Shown piece after piece: positions 62,376 through 64,000 of a stretch of 64,000 nucleotides of DNA. The position numbers were made by a program, and so were the translations under genes. This stretch comes from Moringa oleifera (lineage: Eukaryota; Streptophyta; Magnoliopsida; Brassicales; Moringaceae). The notes under the pieces are model-generated. The model saw nothing but the letters and a program-made list of their open reading frames with translations, ran no database searches and had not been told where the DNA came from. The stretch lies in contig JAJFZO010000866.1 in the NCBI GenBank assembly GCA_021397835.1, positions 69,501-133,500 on the forward strand. The letters run 5' to 3'. Numbering within the stretch: the first letter of the stretch is position 1; each line of letters begins with the position of its first letter.

Positions 62376-62874
62376 ATGATGCTTTGTGGTTCACTGAGAG
62401 ATCGAATACAGCCTTGGCTTCGCGACTATGACAAGCTCCAATCTCTCGCTGTGATCCTCATATACATTCAAGTGCGCTCTTTTCTTCACTTTTCTCTTAG
62501 AACATTTCACTGTTATTTGTACTATATCTTTTCGTTCTATTTTTGCATTCAAATCTATCCAAGTTAGGGTTCAATTCATCTCTTCTTCATTTAATTGATA
62601 GAATTTGATTGATTCGCGGACCGCATACTCAGTTTTTCCTTTTGTCTTTGAACACAATTATTGAAATATTATGATTGCAGATTGGGTGCGCCTTGATTGG
62701 ATCGCTTGGGGCATTGTACAACGGGGTGTTGCTGATAAATTTGGCCATATCTCTGTTCGCACTGGTAGCCATCGAGAGCAGCAGTCAGAGCCTGGGCCGC
62801 ACCTACGCAGTTCTCCTTTTTTGCTCCATTCTGCTCGACATTGCATGGTTCATTCTCTTCGCTCATGAGATTTG
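62376..62874 (+). CDS. ATRAP-like small membrane protein, 3' partial
   Basis: Two exons lie in the window: 62376-62471 (MMLCGSLRDRIQPWLRDYDK... to IYIQ) and 62681-62874, joined in phase 0; the second ends in phase 2 at a TG|GTGTGT donor. The protein so far has 96 residues with hydrophobic helices (LQSLAVILIYIQIGCALIG, GVLLINLAISLFALVAIES, TYAVLLFCSILLDIAWFILF) and then HEIW. Plant proteins of this kind resemble animal type-1 angiotensin II receptor-associated protein, a small multi-pass membrane protein; the plant role is unknown. The remaining exons were not found before the right edge, so the gene continues outside. The second Met is an alternative start. Confidence 0.8.
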
Positions 62875-64000
62875 GTGTGTACCCCTCATTTCCCGTCTCT
62901 TCTCCTGCACTTCCCAGCCTCTTACTTCCTTTACCAAATTATGCACTTTGATAGTATTATTTGTTTTTTTTCTTGTTGCTTTTAGTTTTTCTGGCCCCTT
63001 CTATATCACAAAGATTTTCTTTAACCTAAATCATTAATAACTAGCAATTGTCAGCTGGAGGATGAATAATTGCTAGGTGGAGCTCTCTGGACGTAATACG
63101 AACAGAGATCTATGCTTCCCATTGTTGAGATCCTTTATTTGCCCATATTCAGTTTCTGCTTGAACTTGGAGGCTGCGTACTTGATAGTGCAATGTTTATG
63201 CTTCTGGTGGGATCCGCTTCCACCACATTTTCCCTTTTCAAATCACATGCACTAGGAGACAGCTTGGTTATGCTTTCCCAGAACTATCCATTGAAGTGAT
63301 AATTTCACACAATATTGCTGATTTACATTATTGGTTCTCTATCATTCCTGTAACGTGATCTGCCTCACTGAAATGCACCTCTCTTCCCTTAAACCACACC
63401 CTTGCCATCCTTTGCATAATGTGCTGTTTCACCTATCAAGAGAAAAAAACAACCCTTCCCAATCACTCATTCTTGTTCTCAATGGGAGCAGAAAGCTTTT
63501 CTTATTATTGGCTGCCTCTTGACTTATCAAAATCTTTACTTTTGACTATTATATTGATGTAGCTCCTCTGGAATTCTGTAAATTTCACCTTTTGCAATGT
63601 TTCACCTCCTAGAGTTTTGATCTCAAGACGCCATTCAACATGAGTTTGCCGAGCAGCCATTTAGAAATTGGCATTAAATTACAGTGTCATCTGAAAGCTC
63701 CTAAATTGAGATATGTTTTTCTGTAAGCAAATTGAGATACATTTTACTGATGTTTGTCTTGTTGATAGGACCTTTTTCATTTGTTTTTGGTTGACAACTC
63801 TTGAGCCATATTTCTTTCATTGTTTTCCTTGTTGGAATTCTGTTTTGCTGTTGTTCTTCTCCTGTCACATTACAAGAATTCATATGTCTTGTCAATAGAA
63901 AAATGGTCCAATGTAGTCATCTTTCCCATGCCTTAAATATAAGACTAGTGATATTAGTTCCTCGACTGAAGGGAAGTTACTGCTTTCATCCATGTCTGGA
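62875..64000 (+). other. Intron of the ATRAP-like gene, running to the window edge
   Basis: It starts with GTGTGT and shows no exon that continues the HEIW frame. The open frames here are short and unsupported. A further exon must lie beyond 64000 or was missed because it is very short. Confidence 0.5.

Noticed and set aside
1..64000. CRISPR arrays, bacterial operons, rRNA genes
   Set aside because: None present. The only short repeated units with spacing are the LTR palindromes, which belong to the copia element.

Overview
The window is plant nuclear DNA, most likely from a eudicot: the genes have many short introns with GT/AG borders, the spacers are AT-rich, and the genes belong to plant families (SABATH methyltransferase, PLS-type PPR protein, kinesin-14, alpha-expansin, a VARLMGLE-motif protein, NUP214). 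The species cannot be named from the sequence. I resolved nine gene models to splice-site level or as single exons, all keeping an open frame, plus the first two exons of a tenth gene that runs off the right edge.

Layout. 74-1894 (-) SABATH methyltransferase; 5292-10128 (-) PURA1, a Pur-alpha nucleic-acid-binding protein with a 3.6 kb intron; 11146-12843 (+) intronless E+ class PPR protein; 14109-19018 (-) KIN-14T kinesin; 22707-27958 (-) secretory-pathway membrane protein of the V-ATPase Ac45/VOA1-like family; 29396-30199 (+) small DUF3741-associated protein; 33578-34504 (+) alpha-expansin; 36071-51185 (+) NUP214 nucleoporin, 17 exons; 52449-61470 (-) RHIP1-like protein with a 6.7 kb intron; 62376 onward (+) ATRAP-like four-pass membrane protein, 3' partial.

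Mobile DNA sits mostly inside introns. A decayed Ty1/copia element with two LTRs lies in the RHIP1 intron. Three separate relics of L1-type LINEs lie in introns of PURA1, the VOA1-like gene and NUP214. A tRNA-derived SINE lies in NUP214 intron 3, and a probable non-autonomous hAT-like element with an internal duplication lies in the VOA1-like gene.

The genes are independent housekeeping or developmental genes and do not form one pathway. From memory, Arabidopsis keeps NUP214 (At1g55540), KIN-14T (At1g55550) and a small membrane protein close together on chromosome 1, so part of the window may be an old syntenic block. I found no undescribed multi-gene system. The observations most worth checking are the palindrome array in the copia LTRs, an apparent GC-AG intron in KIN-14T, the separate KIN-14T exon encoding a hydrophobic C-terminal tail, an exon-like fragment on the opposite strand of a KIN-14T intron, and the GGFAG-type repeats of NUP214.
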